A stretch of 64,000 bases of DNA. Source: an uncultured Bacteroidia bacterium. Lineage in GTDB: Bacteria > Bacteroidota > Bacteroidia > Bacteroidales > UBA932. This document shows, one piece after another, positions 1 through 6,809 of this stretch. Numbering within the stretch: the stretch's first letter is position 1; every line of letters starts with the position of its first letter. A program made the position numbers and the translations under genes. The stretch lies in assembly GCA_902797035.1 (NCBI GenBank), contig CADBRH010000011.1, positions 1 through 64,000 of the forward strand, written 5' to 3'. The notes beneath the pieces are model-generated. The model was given only the letters and a program-made list of their open reading frames with translations. It did not search any database and was not told the DNA's origin.

Positions 1-388
1 ATTCCTGGAGCTGCATCCGACCAAGTATGCACAGGAGCTCGTCCAGAGAATGACGCAGTCCGGCGCAAAGGCTTACCTTGTGAACACCGGATGGAACGGA
101 ACCGGCAAGAGGATTTCGATCCGCGACACCCGCGGCATCATCGACGCCATCCTGAACCACAGCATCGACAAGGCCCCGACCAAGGTCATTCCTTTCTTCA
201 ACTTCACCGTCCCCACGGTCCTCGAGGGAGTCGACACGGGCATCCTTGATCCCCGCGACACCTACGAGAATCCCGCCATCTGGGAGGAAAAGGCCAAGGA
301 TCTCGCCGGAAGGCTCATCAAGAACTTCCACAAGTACGAGTCCAACAAGGCCGGAAAGGCCCTCGTCAAAGCCGGCCCCCAGCTCTAG
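1..388 (+). CDS. pckA: Phosphoenolpyruvate carboxykinase (ATP), C-terminal part
   Basis: This is the 3' end of a gene that begins before the window. The open frame runs from base 2 without a start, and its first residues ([13 protein letters not shown]) precede the first internal Met at 50. The segment matches the C-terminal region of ATP-dependent PEP carboxykinase, with the conserved NTGW, GKRISI.DTR and P.T..IP.F.F..P runs that end the nucleotide-binding domain. The enzyme interconverts oxaloacetate + ATP and PEP + CO2 + ADP. In gut Bacteroidales it usually works in the CO2-fixing direction toward succinate and propionate. The stop is followed 22 bp later by a strong hairpin terminator, so the gene ends its transcript here. 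About three quarters of the protein lies outside the window. Confidence 0.93.
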   Translation, partial: FLELHPTKYAQELVQRMTQSGAKAYLVNTGWNGTGKRISIRDTRGIIDAILNHSIDKAPTKVIPFFNFTVPTVLEGVDTGILDPRDTYENPAIWEEKAKDLAGRLIKNFHKYESNKAGKALVKAGPQL

Positions 389-410
389 GATCCGGTCTGA
401 ATGATATTCG

Positions 411-446
411 CGGCGCCGCCCTTTTCGGAGCGGCGCCGTTATTTTT
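411..446 (+). terminator. Rho-independent terminator after pckA
   Basis: A perfect 9-bp GC stem (411-419 with 430-438) with a 10-base loop is followed by TTATTTTT. It lies 22 bp after the pckA stop and before the next promoter box. Any transcript from the pckA side should stop here. Confidence 0.9.
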
Positions 447-492
447 GTGGTGTAGTGGCGTCGAAAGTCTTTCATGGTTCGACAAAAGATTA

Positions 493-500
493 TATATTTG
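493..500 (+). promoter_or_regulatory. Bacteroidota -7 promoter box
   Basis: TATATTTG is a full match to the Bacteroidota -7 consensus TAnnTTTG. It ends 16 bases before the ATG at 517 and lies after the pckA terminator. It implies a transcript start near 505-508 and a leader of about 10 nt. It also shows that the in-frame ATG at 445, inside the terminator, cannot be the translation start. A clear -33 element is not obvious. Confidence 0.7.
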
Positions 501-516
501 CCCATTACGACATTAT

Positions 517-1470
517 ATGAGCCCTGAAATAGCAGCAAGCATCGACAAGATCGATGTGACACTGAACGCGGGAGGCATGAACACCATCAACATCGTGCTC
601 GCCTTCGTGATGTTCGGAGTAGCCCTCGGCATCAAGCCGGGAATATTTGTTGAAGTATTCAAGAAACCCAAGTCAGTCCTTCTGGGGATGCTGTGCCAGC
701 TTGTGCTGTTGCCGGTTTTCACATTCCTCCTGGCGGTCGCCATGGGAAATTGGATATCCCCAATGATGGGTCTGGGAATGATCCTGGTAGCTTCTTGCCC
801 CGGAGGGAACATCTCCAACTTCATGTCCTCGCTCTCAAAGGCGAACATCGAGTTATCGGTTTCCCTCACAGCGATCAGCACGGCCCTGGCGGTACTGATG
901 ACCCCCGCGAACTTCTACATCTGGGGCAACCTCTACCTACACACCGCCAACGTGGCCGCGGACGTGCCTACTCTTGTCATCCCGCTCTGGGACGTTTTCA
1001 AGACCATATTCATACTCCTCGGCATTCCCCTCACCCTCGGAATACTCTGCTCGCGTTTCCTTCCAAAGGTCGCCGAGCGGCTCAAGAAGCCCTTCCAGTG
1101 GGTGTCCATCGTGTTCTTCATCGCGATGGTGGTCCTTTCCTTCGCCGGCAACATCGACGCCTTCCTCAAATGCGTCAAATACATATTCATAGTGGTTCTC
1201 ATCCACAACCTCCTCGCCCTGGGCATCGGCTTCGGGATGGGCTCGGCTTTCAAGGTCCCCTTCCGCGACCGCAGGACACTCACTATCGAGACCGGTATCC
1301 AGAACTCCGGGCTCGGACTCGTCCTGCTGCTCGGAACTTCCATATTCGCGGGCTTCCCGCCACACGGTGGTATGCTGGTGATCACGGCCTGGTGGGGAAT
1401 ATGGCACATCGTCTCGGGGTTGACTGTCTCGACAATCTTCAACCTCGCGGACAAACGCTCCGGCAGGTAG
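517..1470 (+). CDS. Bile acid:sodium symporter (BASS) family transporter
   Basis: A polytopic membrane protein of about 317 residues, the usual size for bacterial BASS/SBF transporters. Hydrophobic segments run through the whole protein. The family motif CPGGNISN is at residues 94-101 and the second core motif ETGIQNSGLG is near residues 252-261; in ASBT homologues these two crossover regions form the two Na+ sites. It probably imports an organic anion together with sodium. The substrate cannot be read from sequence, and BASS proteins are not limited to bile acids. The start at 517 is chosen over the upstream ATG at 445 because a -7 promoter box lies between them. The stop is one base before the ATG of the acyltransferase gene, so the two are cotranscribed. 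Confidence 0.85.
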   Translation: MSPEIAASIDKIDVTLNAGGMNTINIVLAFVMFGVALGIKPGIFVEVFKKPKSVLLGMLCQLVLLPVFTFLLAVAMGNWISPMMGLGMILVASCPGGNISNFMSSLSKANIELSVSLTAISTALAVLMTPANFYIWGNLYLHTANVAADVPTLVIPLWDVFKTIFILLGIPLTLGILCSRFLPKVAERLKKPFQWVSIVFFIAMVVLSFAGNIDAFLKCVKYIFIVVLIHNLLALGIGFGMGSAFKVPFRDRRTLTIETGIQNSGLGLVLLLGTSIFAGFPPHGGMLVITAWWGIWHIVSGLTVSTIFNLADKRSGR

Positions 1471-1471
1471 T

Positions 1472-2719
1472 ATGAGGAAACCCTACGATAAGGACTGGAA
1501 GTACACGTTCGGCAGGATGTATGTCGATTCGTCCGTCAGGTCCGTGTTCAGCGACATCAAGTCCATCGGGAAGGAGAACATCCCCTCCGACGGGGCGGTC
1601 CTTTTCGCCCCCAACCACTGCAACACACTGATGGACGCCCTTGTCATCCTTCAGGACTGGAAGGAGGGTACCCTTTTCGGGGCAAGGGCGGACATATTCC
1701 GGAAACCGCTCATTAAGAAGATATTACGCTTCCTTAAGATACTCCCCATCCCTCGGGTTCGGGACGGCGCCCAGGAGGTTCTGCGCAACAGGGAGACTAT
1801 GGACGAGGTGGTGGAATGCCTCTCGCGCGGGATGAAGTATTGCATGTTCTGCGAGGGCACCCACCGGCCGAAACACTCCCTTCTCCCCCTGAAAAAAGGC
1901 ATAGCCCGCACGGCTTTGCTGGCCAACGATCGCCTCGGGGAAAAGACGCCTGTCTATATCGTCCCGATCGGTCTGGAATATCAGGACTACTACCGCATAC
2001 TCACCCCCGTCGCCATACGTTACGGGGAACCAATCAATGTCACTGATTATCTGAAAGCCCACCCGGAAGATGGCGCAGGCAGGGCCTCGCGCTCGCTGCT
2101 CGGCATCCTTCGGGAGAGGATCTCGAGGCTCATCACCTGTCTGCCTGACGACGAGACTTATGAGGGCCGCTGGGGCTTGACGAAGATCATTGGCCTGGAA
2201 GCGGCTCTTGAGGCCGGTCCCGAGCTCATCGCCGAGGCCGAGGCTTTCGAGAAGGAGCGTAGGGCGGCGAGGCTGTCGTCCTGGTCTTTCGGGCGGAAGA
2301 GGCCTTTGGCCAGCGTCATGGTCAGGACTCTCGCGGGCCTGGTCGTCCTGCCTTTCGCGCTGCTGGCGGCCGTTCTGTCCGCTCCGATGTGGATCCTGGC
2401 CGAGCATATCGTCCGAGGCCTCAAAGACAAAGCCTTCACCAAGACAGCCCGTTTCGGGGTGAAGTTCGCCATGACTCCCCTGATGCTGATTATCTGGGCC
2501 TTGGTTTTCTTCCTCTGCCTGCCTTTCTGGCAGGCTGTGGCCTGGCTGGTTTTCGCCCTTTTATCATACAACATTTTCTACTGGGCCTTGGAGAGAGGCC
2601 GGATACTGCTTTCGGACATCCGGCTGCTTTTCGGGTATAAAGACTTGAAGAAAGCGTACTCGCGTCTCGCGGAGGAAAGCCGCGGGGTTATACAGAATAA
2701 TCAAACCAAAGAGATATGA
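1472..2719 (+). CDS. Lysophospholipid acyltransferase (PlsC/GPAT-like) family protein
   Basis: A 415-residue acyltransferase of the LPLAT superfamily. The catalytic block is NHCNTLMD (residues 48-55). Here His49 and Asp55 are separated by five residues (HX5D rather than the classical HX4D), as in the GPAT/DHAPAT-like branch common in Bacteroidota. A substrate-binding block containing EGTH follows at 128-131. Two strongly hydrophobic helices occupy roughly residues 285-310 and 325-360, so it is membrane-anchored through its C-terminal part. It probably transfers an acyl chain to glycerol-3-phosphate, dihydroxyacetone phosphate or a lysophospholipid; which one is not decidable from sequence. 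It sits between the BASS transporter and an outer-membrane barrel gene that it overlaps by 4 bases (ATGA), which indicates translational coupling. Confidence 0.82.
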   Translation: MRKPYDKDWKYTFGRMYVDSSVRSVFSDIKSIGKENIPSDGAVLFAPNHCNTLMDALVILQDWKEGTLFGARADIFRKPLIKKILRFLKILPIPRVRDGAQEVLRNRETMDEVVECLSRGMKYCMFCEGTHRPKHSLLPLKKGIARTALLANDRLGEKTPVYIVPIGLEYQDYYRILTPVAIRYGEPINVTDYLKAHPEDGAGRASRSLLGILRERISRLITCLPDDETYEGRWGLTKIIGLEAALEAGPELIAEAEAFEKERRAARLSSWSFGRKRPLASVMVRTLAGLVVLPFALLAAVLSAPMWILAEHIVRGLKDKAFTKTARFGVKFAMTPLMLIIWALVFFLCLPFWQAVAWLVFALLSYNIFYWALERGRILLSDIRLLFGYKDLKKAYSRLAEESRGVIQNNQTKEI

Positions 2720-4038
2720 GAAAAATGATTCTGGCGGCCGCTCTCATAGCCGGCTGCATATTCACGACTAACGCTCAGGAGATCACCAAGACCGGTCTGA
2801 ACTTCGGCCCGCTTCCCGCTGTCGGCTACTCCTCCGACCTCGGCTGGCACTACGGCGCCCTGACAGACATCTACTGGTACGGCGACGGCTCCACATATCC
2901 CGAGTACATGTGGAAAGCCAACGTGGAAATCTCCCAGTACTCCAAGGGCAACACCGTGCTGCACTCTTTCTTCGACAGCAAGTACCTGATCCCGGGCCTC
3001 CGCGTGTCCGGGGCCGTGTCATGGTTCGGCAACAAGACCGACAATTTCTACGGGTTCAACGGAGCCTCTTCCCTGTACCTTCCCCAGATGGACAAGATCA
3101 CCGAAGACGGGCAGGGTCTGTTCCTGATGCGCCGTGACATATTCAGGGCCCAGGCTTGCCTCCAGGGCACTTTCGGCGAGAGTAACTGGGGTTGGGCCGG
3201 GGGAATCACCTTCTGGAGCATCAAGACCGGCCATTCTGTCAATAAGGGTCTGAGCGGCACCGCCGGCGACGTCTCCATCTACGACCTGTACGTCAGGAAC
3301 GGGATCATCCCCGAGGCCGAGAAAAACGGCGGCCAGCATCTTGAGTTCAAGGCCGGAGTGGTCTATGACACCCGCGACCACGAGAACAACCCCACCAGGG
3401 GCACCAATATCGAGGCCTATGTGTTCGGCTCACCTGACTTCATCTCCAAGCATGATAACGACTACCTTAAACTGGCGGTCCACTTCAAGCAGTTCTTTCC
3501 GCTGTCTGACAGGCTTGTCTTCGGCGCCCATCTGGCTTATCAGGGACTTCTGGCCGGTAATATGCCTTATTACATGCTGCAGACCATCCAGACAATCAAC
3601 CTCAAGCAGATCCGTCCCGAGGGACTCGGTTCAACCAGTACGCTGCGTGGCACTGTCTACAACCGTCTCCAGGGCAATAGTTACGCCTGGATGAACGCCG
3701 AGCTACGCTGGACATTCGCCAAGTTCCGCTGGATCAACCAGAACTGGGCCATCGCCACGAACCCGTTCTTCGACATGGGTATGATCACAAGCCCTTACCG
3801 GCTTGAGGAGATGAAGGGCTTGCTCAAGGACAACACGGCCGTGGCTATAGTTGACGGCAAGACCTACTCAGCCGGAGACTTTTATACCCAACAGGCGGAG
3901 AAACTCCACATGAGCGCCGGCGCCGGACTGCACTTCATCATGAACCAGAACTTCAACATCAACTTCGAGCTCGGCAAGTGCTTCGATCCCAACGACGGCA
4001 ACATCGGCATCAACATCGGCCTGAATTACATCTTCTAG
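2716..4038 (+). CDS. Outer-membrane beta-barrel protein of the Omp85 surface-antigen barrel type
   Basis: A 440-residue exported protein. It has a cleavable signal peptide (about residues 1-20, ending TNAQ) and then alternating aromatic/polar beta-strand sequence. The segment DTRDHENNPTRG is the signature seen at the start of the BamA/TamA-type (bacterial surface antigen) barrel. The protein ends in aromatic Phe (GLNYIF), as expected for outer-membrane insertion. No POTRA repeats precede the barrel, so it is a barrel-only member rather than BamA itself. Its role is unknown. The 4-base overlap with the acyltransferase gene suggests a shared function, possibly lipid-related, but that is inference only. 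Confidence 0.8.
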   Translation: MRKMILAAALIAGCIFTTNAQEITKTGLNFGPLPAVGYSSDLGWHYGALTDIYWYGDGSTYPEYMWKANVEISQYSKGNTVLHSFFDSKYLIPGLRVSGAVSWFGNKTDNFYGFNGASSLYLPQMDKITEDGQGLFLMRRDIFRAQACLQGTFGESNWGWAGGITFWSIKTGHSVNKGLSGTAGDVSIYDLYVRNGIIPEAEKNGGQHLEFKAGVVYDTRDHENNPTRGTNIEAYVFGSPDFISKHDNDYLKLAVHFKQFFPLSDRLVFGAHLAYQGLLAGNMPYYMLQTIQTINLKQIRPEGLGSTSTLRGTVYNRLQGNSYAWMNAELRWTFAKFRWINQNWAIATNPFFDMGMITSPYRLEEMKGLLKDNTAVAIVDGKTYSAGDFYTQQAEKLHMSAGAGLHFIMNQNFNINFELGKCFDPNDGNIGINIGLNYIF

Positions 4039-4222
4039 GGTTCTCAGCGGAATTCGCATGGCCTCACTCCGGGCTTGCGGGCTTTCGCGGCCCCTCCCGC
4101 CAGTTCCGATATTCACCGCGCCACCCACCCCTCCCGCAGGGTCCTGGGTGGCGTTTGCCTAGGTAGGCGCGACATTTTGGGCAAGGTCGAAAATATAAGC
4201 TTCAAAAATCGATTATATTCTT
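4039..4222. repeat. Intergenic GC-rich segment with hairpin, possibly a repeat remnant
   Basis: This gap before the flavin reductase gene holds no ORF of interest. It contains a perfect 9-bp inverted repeat (CGCCACCCA at 4119-4127 with TGGGTGGCG at 4145-4153) and a small GCCT/AGGC palindrome just after it. No T-run follows, so it is not a classical terminator. A 14-base word at 4088-4101 (CGGCCCCTCCCGCC) recurs in reverse orientation at 21275-21288 inside the trmO insertion. The segment may therefore belong to the same family of dispersed palindromic sequence. Confidence 0.45.
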
Positions 4223-4230
4223 TACATTTG
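4223..4230 (+). promoter_or_regulatory. Bacteroidota -7 promoter box
   Basis: TACATTTG is a full match to TAnnTTTG. It lies 26 bases before the ATG at 4257 in an AT-rich stretch that contrasts with the GC-rich DNA upstream. It probably drives the flavin reductase / lipoprotein / phosphatase-like operon. Confidence 0.65.
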
Positions 4231-4256
4231 TATAGGATGATAAATATTCATGCGAT

Positions 4257-4850
4257 ATGACCGACAGCAAAGAATTCAGGGAGGTTGAGGGCCGGAGGAA
4301 TTTCGGACCTGACCACGCTCTCGTGACGACGCCGCAGCCTTGCGTGATGATCGCCACCTGGGACAAGGACCACACGCCGGACGTGATGATGGCCGCCTGG
4401 GCCGGGCAATACGACTACAAGCAGATTGTCGTCAGCATGTCCAAGCACAAGACCACGGCGAACCTAGAGGAGACCGGAGCCTTCACTGTCAGTTTCGCGG
4501 ACGAGCGCACTGTCGCCGAGTCGGACTATCTGGGTCTGGTGAGCGGATTCAAGGTGCCAGACAAGGTTGCCAGAGTGGGTTTCACGGTCTCCCCCAGCCC
4601 GAATGTGGACGCCCCCATCATCAATGATTATCCCCTCACCCTCGAGTGCAAGGTTCTGAGCTGGGCTGACGGCATCCTCGTAGGCGAGGTCGTGAACATG
4701 AGCGCCGATGAGAGCGTGATCACGGACGGGAAGGTCGATCTGGCCAAACTCAAGCCCATCGTCTTCGACGCCGCCTCGATGACCTATCGCTCTGTCGGCG
4801 ATGTCGTCGGCAAGGCCTGGGGCGCCGGCAAGAAGTTCAACGAGAAATGA
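4257..4850 (+). CDS. Flavin reductase family protein (FMN-binding split barrel)
   Basis: A 197-residue cytoplasmic protein with the flavin-reductase-like split-barrel fold. Residues about 18-150 carry typical features: PQPCVMIAT near the start, a middle strand with VSMSKHKTT, the TGAFTVSF run, and ESDYLGLVSG before the second half. Anaerobic Bacteroidota carry many such proteins annotated as flavin reductases. They bind FMN and may pass electrons from NAD(P)H, but the true partner is unknown. The start follows a -7 promoter box by 26 bases. The stop overlaps the next ATG (ATGA), so it heads an operon with two lipoprotein genes. Confidence 0.8.
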   Translation: MTDSKEFREVEGRRNFGPDHALVTTPQPCVMIATWDKDHTPDVMMAAWAGQYDYKQIVVSMSKHKTTANLEETGAFTVSFADERTVAESDYLGLVSGFKVPDKVARVGFTVSPSPNVDAPIINDYPLTLECKVLSWADGILVGEVVNMSADESVITDGKVDLAKLKPIVFDAASMTYRSVGDVVGKAWGAGKKFNEK

Positions 4851-5473
4851 ATATGCCACGCCTCTTCCTGATAGCCGCGACGCTCGCGTCGATACTGCTT
4901 GTCTCCTGCCGGCCGAACCCCACACGGGAGGCCATTGAGGAGCAGATCAAGCTGTATCCCGAGACCCGTGTGCGGGACATCTACAAGAGTTTCTGCCAGG
5001 ACAATCTGGGACCTGGGCACCTGATTCCCAACCCCGAGGCGGCCAGGGCTTACCTCGAATCCGAACTCCGTAGTTATAAGGCAGACCTTGACAGCGCCAA
5101 ATACGGCGTTCCCGCCGAGAGATATGTCCCTGTCGGGGACCTCGGGAATTATGTCCGTGTGGACCTGTCTGTCGTCCTGGACTCGCTCGTGAACGAGGAG
5201 ACCCTCCTGAGCGCTTTCACTCGAAGCGCCAACGAGGGGAAAACGCTGTCGGAGGATGAATGGAAGGCCAAATGGTCCTCGGTCGCGGCGGTGATCAGGA
5301 AGGACTTCCCCACCCTTACCGACGCTGAGAACGAGCTCACCGCCATCGACTCGCTGATGGACGAGGGACACTATATCCTGCACCACAGCCCCGTATTCGA
5401 GGAGACCTACCATCCGCATTACCGCATCGTGGCGCGCGACATTTTCGAGAAAGAATTGAAACCACTGTTATGA
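4847..5473 (+). CDS. Lipoprotein of unknown function
   Basis: A 208-residue protein with a clear lipoprotein signal: MNMPRL, a hydrophobic stretch, then LLVSC with the lipid-bearing Cys at residue 21. The mature part is mostly helical and charged. It contains conserved-looking runs (YPETRVRDIYKSFCQDNLGPGHLI near residues 37-60, and HYILHHSPVFEETYHPHYRIV near the C-terminus). The several His and Tyr residues in these two runs suggest a binding or active site, but I do not recognise a characterised family. It overlaps its neighbours by 4 bases on both sides, so it is tightly coupled to the flavin reductase and the phosphatase-like gene. Confidence 0.75.
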   Translation: MNMPRLFLIAATLASILLVSCRPNPTREAIEEQIKLYPETRVRDIYKSFCQDNLGPGHLIPNPEAARAYLESELRSYKADLDSAKYGVPAERYVPVGDLGNYVRVDLSVVLDSLVNEETLLSAFTRSANEGKTLSEDEWKAKWSSVAAVIRKDFPTLTDAENELTAIDSLMDEGHYILHHSPVFEETYHPHYRIVARDIFEKELKPLL

Positions 5474-6333
5474 AACATCTGATCAAAACCATCCTCATCG
5501 GGGCCGCCCTGGCGACGCTGTGCGCCTGCGGGCAGAAGAAGGACACCCCGATCCGTTTCGCGAATTACAACATGAGGGTCATTTTGGCCAGAGACTCCCT
5601 CGACAGGGCTTTCACCGCGCGGAAGCCGTTCATTATCAAAAGAATATCTGACCATGACTTCGACATTATCGGGGCTCAGGAAGTCAACGACGCGATGAAG
5701 GAGGCGCTGATGGAGGACCTCAAGGGAACATATGGGGTGATCGGCGAGGGCCGTAGGGCCGACCGCAAGGGCGAGGGCACTCCCATATTCTATAAGACCT
5801 CCCGCTTCGAGCTTCTCGACTGGGGCAGTTTCTGGCTCTCCGAGACTCCGGATGTGCCGGGCAGCAAGAATTGGGACGCCTCGGTGGAGAGGATAGCCAC
5901 CTGGAGCAAGTTCCTTGACAAGGTCACGGGCCGGAAATTCTTCTACATCAACACCCATTACGACCACAAGGGACCCGAGTCGAGAACAATGGCCGCTAAG
6001 ATAACATTGGACAAGGCGAGGGAGTTGAGCGACGGACTCCCGGTGTTCGTCACCGGAGACCTCAACACCAACTCCACGAGCGAGGCAATCGCGATCCTCT
6101 CCGACAACGAGCTTGTCAAGGACAGCTACATCTCCTCCGAGACCGCCCCGACGGGCCGCAAGAGCCCCTACTACGCCTTCGACTTCGACAGGGCTGACAG
6201 CGACAGGGGCGACTACATCTTCGTCCCGAAGGACGCCACTGTTCTCTCCTACGCCTGCGTAGACGACGACATCAAAGACCGGCAATACTCCTCGGACCAC
6301 TGCCCGATCCTCGTGGAAGTTATTCTTAAGTAA
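5470..6333 (+). CDS. Endonuclease/exonuclease/phosphatase (EEP) family lipoprotein
   Basis: A 287-residue exported EEP-fold hydrolase. A lipoprotein signal ends at LCAC (Cys18 or Cys20). The metal and catalytic motifs are in order: NYNMR near 32-36, GAQEV with the metal ligand Glu71, YINTHYDHKGPESR, GDLNTN, and the closing SSDHCPI. All key residues are present, so it should be an active Mg2+-dependent phosphodiesterase or phosphatase. In Bacteroidota such secreted EEP proteins are usually annotated as exonuclease/endonuclease/phosphatase family without known substrate; inositol phosphate, lipid headgroup or nucleic acid are all possible. Its start codon overlaps the stop of the preceding lipoprotein. 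Confidence 0.85.
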   Translation: MKHLIKTILIGAALATLCACGQKKDTPIRFANYNMRVILARDSLDRAFTARKPFIIKRISDHDFDIIGAQEVNDAMKEALMEDLKGTYGVIGEGRRADRKGEGTPIFYKTSRFELLDWGSFWLSETPDVPGSKNWDASVERIATWSKFLDKVTGRKFFYINTHYDHKGPESRTMAAKITLDKARELSDGLPVFVTGDLNTNSTSEAIAILSDNELVKDSYISSETAPTGRKSPYYAFDFDRADSDRGDYIFVPKDATVLSYACVDDDIKDRQYSSDHCPILVEVILK

Positions 6334-6354
6334 TTTTTTAAATATCTTAATATC

Positions 6355-6804
6355 ATGGCTTTAGAGCAACAGATTCAAGAAGACATCAAGGTCGCTATGA
6401 AGGCGAAGGACTCAGTCGCCTTGGCGGCCACAAGGGCCATCAAGGGTGAGATTCTCATCTTCAAGACCGCTGAGAACGGCTCGAAGGAGGTCACCGACGG
6501 TGACATCATGAAGATGATCCAAAAGCTTGTGAAACAGCGCAAAGAGGCCGCCGAGCAGTTCGTCGCCGGAGGCCGTCAGGACCTCGCCGAGAACGAGCTC
6601 GCCGAGGCCGCGGTCATGGAGAGATATCTGCCAAAGCAGCTTTCCGAGGATGAGGTCGAGGAAAAGGTCAAGGCCATCATCGCCGAGGTCGGGGCGACCT
6701 CGATCAAGGATATGGGGAAGGTAATGGGTGCGGCCAACAAGGCCCTGGCCGGCTTGTCCGACGGCAGGACAATCTCCACAATCGTGAAGAGGCTGCTAGC
6801 CTAA
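6355..6804 (+). CDS. GatB/YqeY domain-containing protein
   Basis: A 149-residue protein matching the YqeY family over its whole length, with the typical opening in which a short helix is followed by AMKAKD and the R.IK.EI segment. The middle has the KQRKEAAEQF helix, and the C-terminal lobe reads MGKVMGAANKAL.G..DG. YqeY resembles the tRNA-binding tail of the amidotransferase subunit GatB and is often found near rpsU or dnaG. Its exact role, probably tRNA- or translation-linked, is not established. It lies 21 bp after the EEP gene on the same strand and may share its transcript. Its stop is 5 bp from the stop of the convergent fusion gene. Confidence 0.9.
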   Translation: MALEQQIQEDIKVAMKAKDSVALAATRAIKGEILIFKTAENGSKEVTDGDIMKMIQKLVKQRKEAAEQFVAGGRQDLAENELAEAAVMERYLPKQLSEDEVEEKVKAIIAEVGATSIKDMGKVMGAANKALAGLSDGRTISTIVKRLLA

Positions 6805-6809
6805 CTCTC

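Noticed and set aside
445..516. Upstream ATG at 445 extending the BASS transporter by 24 residues
   Set aside because: It lies inside the pckA terminator and before a full -7 promoter box at 493-500, and the added residues are not family-like.
693..1475. Long plus-strand frame of 260 codons over the BASS gene
   Set aside because: It is an antiphase shadow in GC-rich DNA with no hydrophobic or family pattern, inside a well-supported gene.
4157..4168. GCCT/AGGC palindrome as a terminator for the barrel operon
   Set aside because: The stem is only 4 bp and no T-run follows.
5419..6300. Minus-strand frame of 293 codons opposite the EEP lipoprotein
   Set aside because: The plus strand has all EEP active-site motifs and a lipoprotein signal; the opposite frame has none.
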